Assembly (NCBI GenBank): GCA_937876195.1 | Contig: CALEIK010000030.1 | Location: 1-45,226 of the forward strand | Origin: an uncultured Flavobacteriales bacterium | Lineage (GTDB): Bacteria; Bacteroidota; Bacteroidia; Flavobacteriales_D; Crocinitomicaceae | Length of the DNA: 45,226 nt | Direction of reading: 5' to 3' | Part shown: piece by piece, positions 35,701 to 43,910 of the stretch | Layout of the letters: each line of letters opens with the position of its first letter | How positions within the stretch are numbered: position 1 is the stretch's first letter | Program-made: the position numbers and the translations under genes | The notes under the pieces: generated by a model | What the model was told of the DNA's origin: nothing | The model's database searches: none | What the model saw: only the letters and a program-made list of their open reading frames with translations

Positions 35701-37897
35701 CAAGTGGATAGTGCAAGATTAAGCCAGTGATCAAATCAACTGGAGGTTGTAGTGGATTGAAAACAACTCCAGTTACTTGCGTACGTGAACTTTCGCAACC
35801 ATTGCTATCAGTAATGGAAACGTAGAAATTTGCGATTACATTGGTGTCAATCAAATGCGTGCTTCCAGTTAATCCCGTGATTGGCGTGCCACCAGATGGT
35901 TGCGTATACCAATTGTAGAAACCACCTGTTTCGGCACCATCGGCTTCAAGCGTTAATGGCCCTGCATTGCAGATGGAATCTCCAATGGTAGTAGGAGGGT
36001 TTGGTGGACTTAACACAGTTACGGTGAGATCAGCGGTTACAGTGTTGCAACCGGTAGAGGTGATGTCTACTGAAAAATTAAAATCTGTGTTTGCCCCAAG
36101 TATACCCGTAGCAAAGAATAAGGTGTCTCCAGTTCCGTTTTGTGGACTTCCAATAGGCGTGGATGTCAGCGCATCTTGTAATTGATAAGCTAATCCAATT
36201 TCAGAATTTTCGACAATAATTTGAGCATTTGACCCAGGACAAATGGAGTCGGTCCATACTGATATAAGTGAGTTTCCAGGAAGTTCATTCATGTCAACTT
36301 CTACCGTGGACGGTGGCGAAGAACAACCACCGATGGTATACACTAATGAATAGGTTCCTTCATTGACACTAGTAGCACCAGTGATAGTGGTAATTTGATC
36401 ACTTGATGTAAACCCGTTTGGTCCTGTCCAGTCATACGTGGCACCAGTGAGCGTTGCCGCTTCCAATATAATGTCATCTCCGGTACAAAAGGAAGCGTTT
36501 AATCCTTCAGGGTTTAGTTCCAGAATGTATTTTTTTGAATTGGTGTTCGTTGTAGCAATCCAGCTTGCGTCATAATCACGCATCTCTGCAAAATCTTGAG
36601 TTGTTGGCTGTCCTGCAGCCCAGTTTGTGTAAACCACAGGCATTTCATTTACCCATTCAAATCCACTTCCGAAATCACGAAATCCGAGGTACAGCCTTCC
36701 ATCTCTGGCGTTGTAGTGAAGAAGTGAATTTGTAGCAGAATCACTAACTGTTGCCAGATGCCCTCCGTTTGAAATGCAGTTGTTGTTCGCTGTAATCCAA
36801 GGACTTGTTCCAGTGCTTTTGTAGTAGTTTTTTCCATTCACTTCACCGATGTACTGAAATTGAGCAGGATCAGGAATATCTCCCAGTATACCACTTACTG
36901 CACAATCTGATGAAGTGTCACTCACGGCTGCCATCAGCGTGCTAGTTACCCTAAATCGATAAGACACACCTGAAGGAGTACCAGAAGGAATTGTTGTGTT
37001 AAATGTTTCAGATAAGTTTGAACTCATTAAGCGATCAACAATAATTGGGTTGGAAAAATTACCCGAAGCATTTGACATTTGTAACAAATACTCATTACCT
37101 GTTGAAATCTCTCCAGTTGCTGTGAAGTCAATGACCACATTATCCCCAGCACAAAAAGTTGTATTACTCACATTTGTAATAGTGAGTTCAGGGAAGTTAT
37201 TGGTGTACAATGCGTTTACCTCGTCCGTAGTAATTACACGGTCATAAATAGAAATGTTGTCAACGTTTCCACGCATCCAGTTGGTAGAAAATTGACTCAC
37301 GACATGCCCACCTATATTGGTAAAGTGTGTATTTGCACCCAGTGAAAAGTTACCTGACTGGGTATGCACTAAAACGCCATTTAGGTAGATATTAATTTCA
37401 CTGCTATTTCCTGTCACAACAAGATGGCGCCAATTGTTATAAAAGGGGCTAGATAGCGGTACTCCGATGGAACCACTTGTTGGATGATAGATCCTAATCT
37501 CATTTGGAGAGGTGTAATAGGCCGTTTCAAGTAGATTGTCCTGACCGAAGATATTCATCCCATTCAAGGCTTCCGAGAGGAGGAACCAATAACTAATTGT
37601 AAACTCTGCACGGTTGCTGAGCAAAGGGGTGCCAAACGTCATTTTTGCTTGACTAGCGTCTCCCACAAAGCGCATCGCTCCGTGAAAGTTCAAAAACCGA
37701 TCAGCCCCTGGAAAGACGTAGGGTCCAACAATAGTAGCATTGTTATTATTACCGCTGATATCTATACCACTTCCATCCATGGGAAGTTGAGCGATCAGCC
37801 CTGAGTTTAAATTTACCTGTGCATGTATTTGCTGTTGGTAAACAAAAATTGTCATTGTCAAAATGAACGAAAATCGAATAAATTTTAATTGCTTCAT
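32777..37897 (-). CDS. Giant T9SS-exported adhesin with LamG, C-type lectin and Ig-like repeats
   Basis: This 1706-residue surface protein has these domains in order: a signal peptide (1-27); a LamG/concanavalin-like domain (about 28-235); a C-type-lectin-like domain (about 342-462, GGHLATVSDS and EWVNEMPVVYTNWAAGQP); Ig/PKD-like units; a second LamG (about 720-935, YPLDGNFEDFSG); a run of five Cys-containing Ig-like repeats (about 1198-1549); and a type 9 secretion sorting domain (about 1630-1706, KLYPNPATSIVTVEI, ending FNIIR). It should bind glycans at the cell surface. I chose the ATG at 37897 for its clean signal peptide. A hybrid sensor-regulator gene lies 110 bases upstream. Confidence 0.9.
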   Translation of the reverse strand: MKQLKFIRFSFILTMTIFVYQQQIHAQVNLNSGLIAQLPMDGSGIDISGNNNNATIVGPYVFPGADRFLNFHGAMRFVGDASQAKMTFGTPLLSNRAEFTISYWFLLSEALNGMNIFGQDNLLETAYYTSPNEIRIYHPTSGSIGVPLSSPFYNNWRHLVVTGNSSEINIYLNGVLVHTQSGNFSLGANTHFTNIGGHVVSQFSTNWMRGNVDNISIYDRVITTDEVNALYTNNFPELTITNVSNTTFCAGDNVVIDFTATGEISTGNEYLLQMSNASGNFSNPIIVDRLMSSNLSETFNTTIPSGTPSGVSYRFRVTSTLMAAVSDTSSDCAVSGILGDIPDPAQFQYIGEVNGKNYYKSTGTSPWITANNNCISNGGHLATVSDSATNSLLHYNARDGRLYLGFRDFGSGFEWVNEMPVVYTNWAAGQPTTQDFAEMRDYDASWIATTNTNSKKYILELNPEGLNASFCTGDDIILEAATLTGATYDWTGPNGFTSSDQITTITGATSVNEGTYSLVYTIGGCSSPPSTVEVDMNELPGNSLISVWTDSICPGSNAQIIVENSEIGLAYQLQDALTSTPIGSPQNGTGDTLFFATGILGANTDFNFSVDITSTGCNTVTADLTVTVLSPPNPPTTIGDSICNAGPLTLEADGAETGGFYNWYTQPSGGTPITGLTGSTHLIDTNVIANFYVSITDSNGCESSRTQVTGVVFNPLQPPVDLITGLILHYPLDGNFEDFSGYDYDGTVNGTNTFVNDRLGNSSSALNTTSGIVPGNNYFTAGNPQKIQELSTEVSISFWMRQTQSWFGDDFIIGHTPLINKWNGSNGLYLGLENYNPGNPQNRIRWRVNGSNSVISSANVTLLQWNHIVCTYTGTQLRIYINGVFAGAAPSGGIGSTGSQLQFGRQANGSGEITYRGDWDQIRIYNRALNVSEIQTLYNNESVAFVNDPFCDEEEDLALTTFEFPGASYLWTGPNGFTSTDQNPTIISNADSTTYAGTYTLVVTDTNGCVSPPQTAEAIIYAIPTNPVTTNDTVCGSGNAVLTASGAPVDGYYNWYVNAVGGSPIGGQSGPTLTILNLSATTTRYVSIVRNGCESDRVPVTAVYNNFAATDLALTGSTICASELNSTVTIMLSENNVYYQAFIGAVAVTDSLVGNGSDLILTINTSALNIGNNTLSIQANYPGCSAVELDNTATITVNSLPAVDAGTAQAICFGDEATLNGSGAISYDWDNGVNDGIPFTPSITETYTVTGTDANGCENSDQVIVTVDIIPSVEAGPNQTICEGTSVTLSGSGADSYTWDLGVTDGVSFTPSATETYTVTGFSGACQATDDVTITVNSLPAIAAIASQSEICAGESVTLNGTGGTSYNWDNGVSDGISFSPSTTETYTVTGTDVNGCENTAVVEVIVNQLPDVDAGTAQTICIGDEVTLNGSGANSYSWDNGVADGVPFIPATTNTYTVTGTDANGCENTDQVVVTVDAIPSVEAGINQTICEGEAVTLSGSGADSYSWNFGVTNGVSFTPIATETYTVTGFLGACEAMDDVTVTVNPLPNGAVNQTDLTLTAVESNATYQWIDCISDTEIFGEVDQTFMAITNGEYAVIIESVDGCVDTSSCIVINSAGLESISIVDYVKLYPNPATSIVTVEINDVRIQELHIYDGAGKLLLERSLDEIQTTINVERLDPGMYFYRLIDARNNTVHSDKFNIIR
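33250..34303 (-). repeat. Five tandem Ig-like units with a two-unit super-repeat
   Basis: Five units of about 200-220 bases lie in the 3' half of the adhesin gene. In protein order, units 1 and 4 share AGTAQxIC and DNGV, and units 2 and 5 share PSVEAG-NQTICEG and GADSY; unit 3 is different. The order is A-B-C-A'-B', so a pair was probably duplicated as a block. Confidence 0.8.
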
Positions 37898-38007
37898 GCG
37901 TACATAAATTTTAATTGTAAAACACAATGCAAAGGTGCAGGACATCAGAAAACAAGGTGTTAACTAATGTTGCAATTTCAATTGATATTGTTGCAAATTG
38001 CCTGTTA

Positions 38008-40650
38008 TTAGGACTTTGACATGAATTTCGTTGGACTCTCTCCAACATATTCTGTAAACGCTGTTGAAAAATAGGATTGACTATTAAACCCACAGGCATA
38101 GGCAATTTCTGTGACGTTTCCTTGATGCGTTTTCAGTAAGTCTTTTGCCTTTTCTAAGCGAATCATTTTGATGAAATTCGCAGCAGAGAAACCTGAGTAG
38201 GTTGTTAATTTACGATGCAATTGGCTTCTACTAATGCATAGATCATCCGCTAGCTCGTTTACAGAATATTCATAATTGTCAATATTGCTTACCACAAAGG
38301 CGATTGCCTTGTTCACATATTCATTCGAGCTCTTTAAACGTTCTTCAAATGTTTTTTCAGAGTTGATATTAGACTGAAAAGCTTGTTGATTTCGTTGAAT
38401 GGTATTGATCAAATTTTGTAGCACGAGGCGAAGCTCATCTGGATTAAATGGTTTTGCAATGTAGGCATCAGCACCAAAATTTAATCCTTTCAATCGACTT
38501 TCTAATGAAGATTTAGCTGAAAATAGAACAACAGGAGTGTGGTTAGTCATTTCATCTGACTTAATTGCATGAAGCAATTCAATTCCATCCATTATAGGCA
38601 TCATGACATCTGAAAGCACAATGTCTGGTAATATTTCCGCGAATTTAGTCAAGCCTTCCTGCCCATTCGATACAACTGTAATATTGAATTCATCTTCCAA
38701 AAACCCACAAACAAACGTGACGATGTCTGGATCATCTTCGCACAGCAATAGTTGAAACTTAGATGCATCGATTTCTAAATTTGAGGTCGACTGGTCTATG
38801 GTTTCAACGGGAATTGAAATAATAAATGTTGTGCCTTTTCCGCTTTCACTTTTCAATTCGATGGAGCCCTGAACCACTTCCACTAAATCTTTAACAAGTG
38901 ATAACCCAATTCCCGTTCCCGTGGTAGCTTTGTCCTGTTGCCGTCGGTAAAAACGATCAAAAATTTTGCTTTGTTCCTTTTGCGGGATTCCTGGCCCATT
39001 GTCGGCTACAACGAGTTGTATTGTGTTGCCTTCAATACGGGCTTGCACCGTAACTTTACTCCCTGACGCGCAGTATTTCAAGGCATTACTTACCAAGTTG
39101 AACAGGATCTTTTCTAGTGCATTTGCGCAGTAGGAGTGGGTTAGCTCTGATTTGGATGAAATATATTCGATGTCAATATTTTTATCCTTGGATTCAGCGG
39201 AAAAGGAATGCAATATAGATTGAACAAAAACGTCAACATTTCCAGTCTGAAAGACAACTTGATACTTGCCTCTATCGAGCTTGGAAGCATCCAGCAGTTC
39301 ATTTACTAAATGCAAGAGCTTTTCAGAATTGCGCTCAATTAACTCAAAGTTTGTCGCATGCCTTTGATGAGTGGAAAGGTCCTTTTTCAATAGTTGCAAA
39401 GGTCCTTTAATTAATGTGACAGGTGTTCGAATATCATGTACAATATTTTCAAAAATCTTTAATTTTTCTTGTTCCAGCAATCGCGCTGATTTTTTTCGTT
39501 GTAGGATGAAAACAACCGAGAATCCAGCTAGAATAAAAACGATCAAACCACTAAACAGGATGAGGTAAAATCTGTTTTTGGCCTTTTCAGCACTCAGCTT
39601 AGTCTGTTGAATCTCCTCTTTTTGCGCTTGAATTTCTTGCTCTTTTTTAGCAGTTTCATACTTTATTTCAAGCTCCTCAATGGTTTTTTGTTTTTCAGAG
39701 GTGAAAACGGACTTGTTTAATTCGTATTCGAGTTTTTTGTAGTAGAGCGCATTGGAAAAATCGCCCATAGTTTCGTATACTTCGCTTAGCGTAGCGTAGA
39801 CACTTAGTTTGTATTTTTCGATGGCAAATTTTTCACTTTTAAGTTCTGCTTTTTTTAGAAATTGAATCGCCTTAGTATAATTTTTTTTCTTAAAGTGAAG
39901 TTCACCTAGATTGTGGTATCCAGTGATTAAATTGTCTTGAATATTAAATTTATTAGCGTAATCAATGCTCTTTTCATAATAGATCTCTGCTGAATCAAGT
40001 TCAGGAGATATGAGTTGATAACTTGCACCAATGGAGTTATACAGACTTGCTAGGTAATACTCTTCACCTTCTTTAATAAGTTCTTTTTCCGCGGAAAGAA
40101 GTATATCAATAGCATCTTGATAACGTTCTTGGTAAAAATAGAGAGACGCTAGGTTGGTAAGAATTATGGTGTAATAGGTATAATCCTTTGCATTAAACTT
40201 GGCAGTTGCACCTTTCTTGATATACATTTCAGCCTTGCTCATATCGTCGAGGTAGTAGTAATTCACACCAAGCCCATTGTATGCACTTCCAAGCACTGAT
40301 TCAAGATGATGTTTTTCGCAAAATTGAATGGCTTTTAAATAATACTCAATCGATGATTGAAGTTGATTGCCCTTTTGGAATCCATCTGCAATTACGGCAT
40401 AGGATCGCGCAATTTCTGTCAAGCTGTTTGATTTTTCAGCAATGTTCAGTGCCTTTTTTGCATAATAGATGGTAGAATCTGGATAGGTAGCTAGATAAGA
40501 ATTGGCAATTGACAAATATACTTTAGCCTTTTCACCGCCTGACTTTATTTCTGAGACTTTTAAAAGAGAATCGACTTCAGATTGTCCGAATGCAGAGCAC
40601 CATAAAAACACGTTTATGACAAGAATTGCTATATTTCTGTATATGCTCAT
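38008..40650 (-). CDS. Hybrid two-component sensor/AraC-type regulator with TPR input
   Basis: One 880-residue protein joins sensor and regulator: signal peptide (about 1-23), TPR repeats (about 30-330), a coiled coil and membrane span (about 355-378), HisKA with FENIVHDIRTP (phospho-His near 402), an ATPase domain (NLVSNALKY, DNGPGIP, GTGIGLSLV), a receiver with CEDDPD and VLSDVMMPIMDG (phospho-Asp near 680), and a C-terminal AraC HTH. The ATG at 40650 was chosen for its signal peptide. It lies 110 bases ahead of the adhesin gene on the same strand and may control it. Confidence 0.93.
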   Translation of the reverse strand: MSIYRNIAILVINVFLWCSAFGQSEVDSLLKVSEIKSGGEKAKVYLSIANSYLATYPDSTIYYAKKALNIAEKSNSLTEIARSYAVIADGFQKGNQLQSSIEYYLKAIQFCEKHHLESVLGSAYNGLGVNYYYLDDMSKAEMYIKKGATAKFNAKDYTYYTIILTNLASLYFYQERYQDAIDILLSAEKELIKEGEEYYLASLYNSIGASYQLISPELDSAEIYYEKSIDYANKFNIQDNLITGYHNLGELHFKKKNYTKAIQFLKKAELKSEKFAIEKYKLSVYATLSEVYETMGDFSNALYYKKLEYELNKSVFTSEKQKTIEELEIKYETAKKEQEIQAQKEEIQQTKLSAEKAKNRFYLILFSGLIVFILAGFSVVFILQRKKSARLLEQEKLKIFENIVHDIRTPVTLIKGPLQLLKKDLSTHQRHATNFELIERNSEKLLHLVNELLDASKLDRGKYQVVFQTGNVDVFVQSILHSFSAESKDKNIDIEYISSKSELTHSYCANALEKILFNLVSNALKYCASGSKVTVQARIEGNTIQLVVADNGPGIPQKEQSKIFDRFYRRQQDKATTGTGIGLSLVKDLVEVVQGSIELKSESGKGTTFIISIPVETIDQSTSNLEIDASKFQLLLCEDDPDIVTFVCGFLEDEFNITVVSNGQEGLTKFAEILPDIVLSDVMMPIMDGIELLHAIKSDEMTNHTPVVLFSAKSSLESRLKGLNFGADAYIAKPFNPDELRLVLQNLINTIQRNQQAFQSNINSEKTFEERLKSSNEYVNKAIAFVVSNIDNYEYSVNELADDLCISRSQLHRKLTTYSGFSAANFIKMIRLEKAKDLLKTHQGNVTEIAYACGFNSQSYFSTAFTEYVGESPTKFMSKS

Positions 40651-40671
40651 TGCTATGCTAGTACAATAATA

Positions 40672-40679
40672 CAAATTTA
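40672..40679 (-). promoter_or_regulatory. -7 box of the hybrid regulator gene
   Basis: TAAATTTG on the minus strand matches TAnnTTTG and ends 21 bases before the ATG at 40650, giving a leader of roughly 15 bases. No clear TTG is seen at the -33 position. Confidence 0.55.
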
Positions 40680-40731
40680 GACGAAGATAAGTCGGGGAAT
40701 TTTTGAAGGGCCCATTGAACGAAGTATGATC

Positions 40732-40739
40732 TACCTTTG
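40732..40739 (+). promoter_or_regulatory. -7 box upstream of the sugar transferase
   Basis: TACCTTTG matches TAnnTTTG. A TTG lies 14 bases upstream, slightly short of the usual spacing. It would give a leader of about 70 bases. A nearer TAACTTTA is one base off consensus. The gap to the regulator gene is a divergent promoter region. Confidence 0.45.
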
Positions 40740-40815
40740 TCTACTTTTAATCTTAGCAACTTTTGAACTCAGTTTTTAAAATCCGACTAACTTTACGCAT
40801 GTAAAATTGTCTTCG

Positions 40816-41403
40816 ATGAAAAGAATAGTAGACATCTTGTTTTCAACCCTAATCCTGTCCATTTTTCTCCCGGTCGGTATTTTAATCGCGATTTGGATTC
40901 TTCTAGAGTCGAGAGGTGGTGTGTTTTACTTTCAGGAGCGGATTGGGCATCTGGGTAAACCATTTTTACTATGGAAGTTCAGAACGATGCGTAAGAACGC
41001 GGATCAACAAGGAAAGCTAACTGTGGGAATGCGGGACCCGCGCATTACCAAATCAGGGTACTTTATTCGGAAGTATAAGTTGGATGAATTCCCTCAGTTT
41101 ATAAATGTACTCAAAGGTGAAATGTCGATTGTTGGGCCGCGACCAGAGGTGAAGGAATACGTTGATATGTATACACCTGAACAAAGAATTGTGCTAAGTG
41201 TTCGACCTGGAATTACGGATTTGGCGTCGTTAGAGTATTTTAATGAAAATGATTTATTGGGAAATTCAGATGATCCAGAGAGGGTCTACATTGAGCAAAT
41301 TTTACCTGCCAAAATTGAATTGAACAAAAAGTACATTTCCAATCCAACAATAGGAGCAGACATTAAAATAATGTGGCGTACCTTTCTAAGAATAATTAGA
41401 TAG
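40816..41403 (+). CDS. Initiating sugar-phosphate transferase (PglC/WcaJ-type)
   Basis: This 195-residue enzyme moves a sugar-1-phosphate onto undecaprenyl phosphate, the first step of repeat-unit assembly. It has one N-terminal membrane segment (about 5-28), then ERIG, LLWKFRTM, KLDEFPQFINVLKGEMS, VGPRPE and RPGIT, all hallmarks of the family. It is the short type without the extra N-terminal membrane bundle. The ATG at 40816 starts exactly at MKRIVDILFS. It probably serves the cluster 8 kb upstream, from which it is separated by the adhesin and regulator genes. Confidence 0.93.
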   Translation: MKRIVDILFSTLILSIFLPVGILIAIWILLESRGGVFYFQERIGHLGKPFLLWKFRTMRKNADQQGKLTVGMRDPRITKSGYFIRKYKLDEFPQFINVLKGEMSIVGPRPEVKEYVDMYTPEQRIVLSVRPGITDLASLEYFNENDLLGNSDDPERVYIEQILPAKIELNKKYISNPTIGADIKIMWRTFLRIIR

Positions 41404-41410
41404 GTTTTGG

Positions 41411-42145
41411 CTAGTGAATCATTATAGCAATCGCAAATCCAAGAATAATACTTGCTAGCTTTAAAAAGTTAAACTTGTGATTTTCACTGGTTTCAAAAAT
41501 AATTGTGGTTGAAATATGCAGGAACATTCCGACAACAATTGCAAGAATCAGATTGAAATCATACCCCGCAATTGTAGAGTTAAAAATGTAGCCTATTAGA
41601 ACTCCAGCTGGTGTTGTAACTGCAAAAAGCAGGAGCAATAGCCAGGCAGTTGATTTTTTCAGCTTTGCAGCTAGTAGGAGCGTCATTAATGCAATTGCTA
41701 CTGGTAACTGGTGAAAGATGATTCCCATCAACAACGTTTGATCACCACTGTGTGAATGAGAAGTTGCAATTTCATGACCTGTAAAAGGTGCCGCTAATGG
41801 CATTCCTTCCAAAAACGAATGGACACCAAGAGAAATTAGAATTGCCCACGGAATTTTCCCCTTTCCATGATGATGTATGTGACCATGTTCGATACCACCC
41901 GAAAAGAATTCTAGGATCAGTTGTATCAAAAATCCAAGAAGAATATAAATACCAATGTTATGATCTGAATGCTCGTAAAGTTCAGGGACAAAGTGAATAA
42001 ATGCAATGGAAAGTAAAAACCCCCCACTAAACGCGAGCAAGATTTTAATGATATTTTTTTTGTCCCTTTTTTCAACAAAAGCAACAATGATTCCGCCGAT
42101 TAAAACTGAAGTGATAAGAGATGAGATGATGTAAAATAATTCCAT
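41411..42145 (-). CDS. ZIP family metal transporter
   Basis: This 244-residue protein has about 8 membrane spans. ZIP carriers bring zinc or other divalent metals into the cytoplasm. The metal-site helices are visible as AFIHFVPELYEH, SLGVHSFLEGMPLA and FHQLPVAIAL, and a His-rich loop GGIEHGHIHHHGKGK lies between spans. Its ATG comes directly after the stop of the methyltransferase gene, so the two form an operon. It converges on the sugar transferase with a 7-base gap and no terminator visible. Confidence 0.92.
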   Translation of the reverse strand: MELFYIISSLITSVLIGGIIVAFVEKRDKKNIIKILLAFSGGFLLSIAFIHFVPELYEHSDHNIGIYILLGFLIQLILEFFSGGIEHGHIHHHGKGKIPWAILISLGVHSFLEGMPLAAPFTGHEIATSHSHSGDQTLLMGIIFHQLPVAIALMTLLLAAKLKKSTAWLLLLLFAVTTPAGVLIGYIFNSTIAGYDFNLILAIVVGMFLHISTTIIFETSENHKFNFLKLASIILGFAIAIMIH

Positions 42146-42877
42146 TTATTTTTTCTGTGCTAGAATAATCAATCGATCAGAGGTGCTTTCATCAAACGCT
42201 GATAAATTGAAGTCACCAAAAGTACGAAGAATTTTAAAGTCAGCTTGCTGAAGTAGCTCTTCAAATTTAGCAAGAGGTAAAACTTGTACGCGTTCCGTAT
42301 AATGAAAATCACGACCTTCATCTTCAAACTTGATTTCCTTGAAAATATGTTGCATATCGCAATATTTCGAAATATGAAAATCGATGTTATCTACTGTTTT
42401 CGTTTCCTCGGGTTTCATTTCCCGAATAACTTTTGTCACATTCATAAAGTCAATCAGCAACAATCCATTTTCTTCCAGCATGTAATTTGCCGAAGTCAAA
42501 ACAGCCAAGTTGTCTTTTTCATCGTTGAAGTAACCAAAGCTCGTAAACAGGTTAAATATCGCTGAGAACTTGTGACCTTCAATACGATTGCGCATGTCGT
42601 GCACTTCAAAGGACAAATGTTCGTTTGAATGTTTACGTGCCGTTTCAATGCTGTTAGGTGATAAATCTACACCCAAAACATTGTAACCTAGTTTGTTCAG
42701 GGTAATCGAGTGCCGACCTTTTCCACACGCAAGGTCAAGTACTTTGACTCCTTTTGGGAGATTTAAGTCGTCAATCAGGCTGTGAATAAACATTCTGGCC
42801 TCTTCGTCGTTGCGATTTTGATAGAGTATATGATAATAGCTTGTATCAAACCAATCTTCAAACCATTCCTTTTTCAT
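42146..42877 (-). CDS. Class I SAM-dependent methyltransferase
   Basis: This 243-residue protein has the SAM-binding motif VLDLACGKGRHSITL (motif I), VLGVDLSPNSIE (motif II) and FNLFTSFGYF with the following strand. The substrate is unknown. I chose the ATG at 42877 (MKKEWFEDWF). A TTG three codons upstream would fall inside the promoter box. A TAnnTTTG box ends 6 bases before this ATG, so the message is leaderless or nearly so. It is the first gene of an operon with the ZIP transporter. Confidence 0.88.
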   Translation of the reverse strand: MKKEWFEDWFDTSYYHILYQNRNDEEARMFIHSLIDDLNLPKGVKVLDLACGKGRHSITLNKLGYNVLGVDLSPNSIETARKHSNEHLSFEVHDMRNRIEGHKFSAIFNLFTSFGYFNDEKDNLAVLTSANYMLEENGLLLIDFMNVTKVIREMKPEETKTVDNIDFHISKYCDMQHIFKEIKFEDEGRDFHYTERVQVLPLAKFEELLQQADFKILRTFGDFNLSAFDESTSDRLIILAQKK

Positions 42878-42883
42878 AACTAA

Positions 42884-42891
42884 CAAAGTTA
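42884..42891 (-). promoter_or_regulatory. -7 box of the methyltransferase/ZIP operon
   Basis: TAACTTTG on the minus strand matches TAnnTTTG and ends 6 bases from the ATG at 42877. Transcription would begin within a few bases of the start codon. No standard -33 TTG is seen at the usual spacing. Confidence 0.55.
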
Positions 42892-42932
42892 CATTAACTT
42901 TTCAAGTGTTTTATTTTATTCGACTATTTATG

Positions 42933-42940
42933 TATATTTG
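42933..42940 (+). promoter_or_regulatory. -7 box of the siaB-siaC-coaE operon
   Basis: TATATTTG matches TAnnTTTG and ends 16 bases before the ATG at 42957, giving a leader of about 10 bases. The -33 region is only T-rich. It is divergent from the methyltransferase promoter, 41 bases apart. Confidence 0.6.
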
Positions 42941-42956
42941 ACTGAGTTAACTACCT

Positions 42957-43508
42957 ATGGCCCTGTCTGAAGTGTATGATTTTTTCCGAAAAATGGAAGA
43001 TGAGAAGGTGATTCTCTCTTTCAAGGGAGAGCTAACACCCGAACTGCTGACCTCTATTTTACACGTACTTGAAGCGAAAGTTAAGAGCATAGATTTTGTA
43101 AAATTGAAACGAAAACGGATTTTCAATGTACTTGTTGAATGTTTTCAGAATTTGTACCACCACATTGATGAGACACAGTTGAAACAGATTAATGGTAAAC
43201 AAGAGAAATCCGCGCTCATTATGGTGAAATATGTGGACGAAAGCTTTATTGTACGCACAGGAAATTTTGTTCCTAACAATGAGATTGACGGATTAAAACA
43301 TAAATTAGATACTGTTAACGAATTAAATGCTGAAGAATTAAAGGAATTGTATCAAACCAAACTTAGGATAAATTCGCACTCCGACAAGGGGACAGCGGGA
43401 TTAGGTTTCATTGATATCGCAAGAAAATCAAAAGGAAAACTGGATTACGAGTTTCTAAAAATAGACGCGGAATCGAGTTTCTTTTGTTTAAATGTAGTTA
43501 TAGAGTAA
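42957..43508 (+). CDS. SiaB-family protein kinase
   Basis: This 183-residue protein matches the SiaB family, GHKL-fold kinases that phosphorylate the small protein SiaC. The ATP-binding features are an N-box-like helix NVLVECFQNLYHHID (about 58-72) and a G-box-like GTAGLGFIDIARKS (about 147-160). In Pseudomonas, SiaB kinase and SiaA phosphatase set the state of SiaC, which controls the diguanylate cyclase SiaD. Here the SiaC gene follows after 18 bases, but neither SiaA nor SiaD is present in the window. Confidence 0.87.
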   Translation: MALSEVYDFFRKMEDEKVILSFKGELTPELLTSILHVLEAKVKSIDFVKLKRKRIFNVLVECFQNLYHHIDETQLKQINGKQEKSALIMVKYVDESFIVRTGNFVPNNEIDGLKHKLDTVNELNAEELKELYQTKLRINSHSDKGTAGLGFIDIARKSKGKLDYEFLKIDAESSFFCLNVVIE

Positions 43509-43526
43509 AATAGTTAAATGTAAGTT

Positions 43527-43910
43527 ATGAGAAAATTTCACTTAGACGGTTCACCAAAAACACCATTGATTGATTTTGATCCAGAAACAGGTGTTTTGGA
43601 ATTAAAGGGAAGATCAATTCCAGAAAATTCTGTGGAGTTTTACCAGCCTATTACTGAATGGTTGTCGGAATATGAGATTTCTCCAAAGGAGGAAACAATT
43701 ATCGAAATGAAATTGGAGTATTTTAATACTTCCTCGTCAAAATGTATTTTGGATTTCTTCAAACGATTAGAGAAAATGAATGGACAATCCACTGCGGTGA
43801 AGGTCAATTGGTATTTTGAAACCGATGATGAAGACATGGCAGAGGCCGGTGAAGACTACCAAGCAATTGTTGAACTACCCTTTAAAATCATTGAAATCGA
43901 CGAGATTTAA
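43527..43910 (+). CDS. SiaC-family regulatory phosphoprotein (DUF1987)
   Basis: This 127-residue protein is a DUF1987/SiaC member: GSPKTPLIDFDPETGVLELKG at the start and the EYFNTSSSK loop before a helix. The threonine in that loop is residue 68, which from memory is also the number of the phosphorylated threonine in Pseudomonas SiaC. The switch therefore looks intact. SiaC folds like an anti-sigma antagonist and binds a partner enzyme when unphosphorylated. It is followed without a gap by coaE, so a GTG start there may be translationally coupled. Confidence 0.9.
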   Translation: MRKFHLDGSPKTPLIDFDPETGVLELKGRSIPENSVEFYQPITEWLSEYEISPKEETIIEMKLEYFNTSSSKCILDFFKRLEKMNGQSTAVKVNWYFETDDEDMAEAGEDYQAIVELPFKIIEIDEI

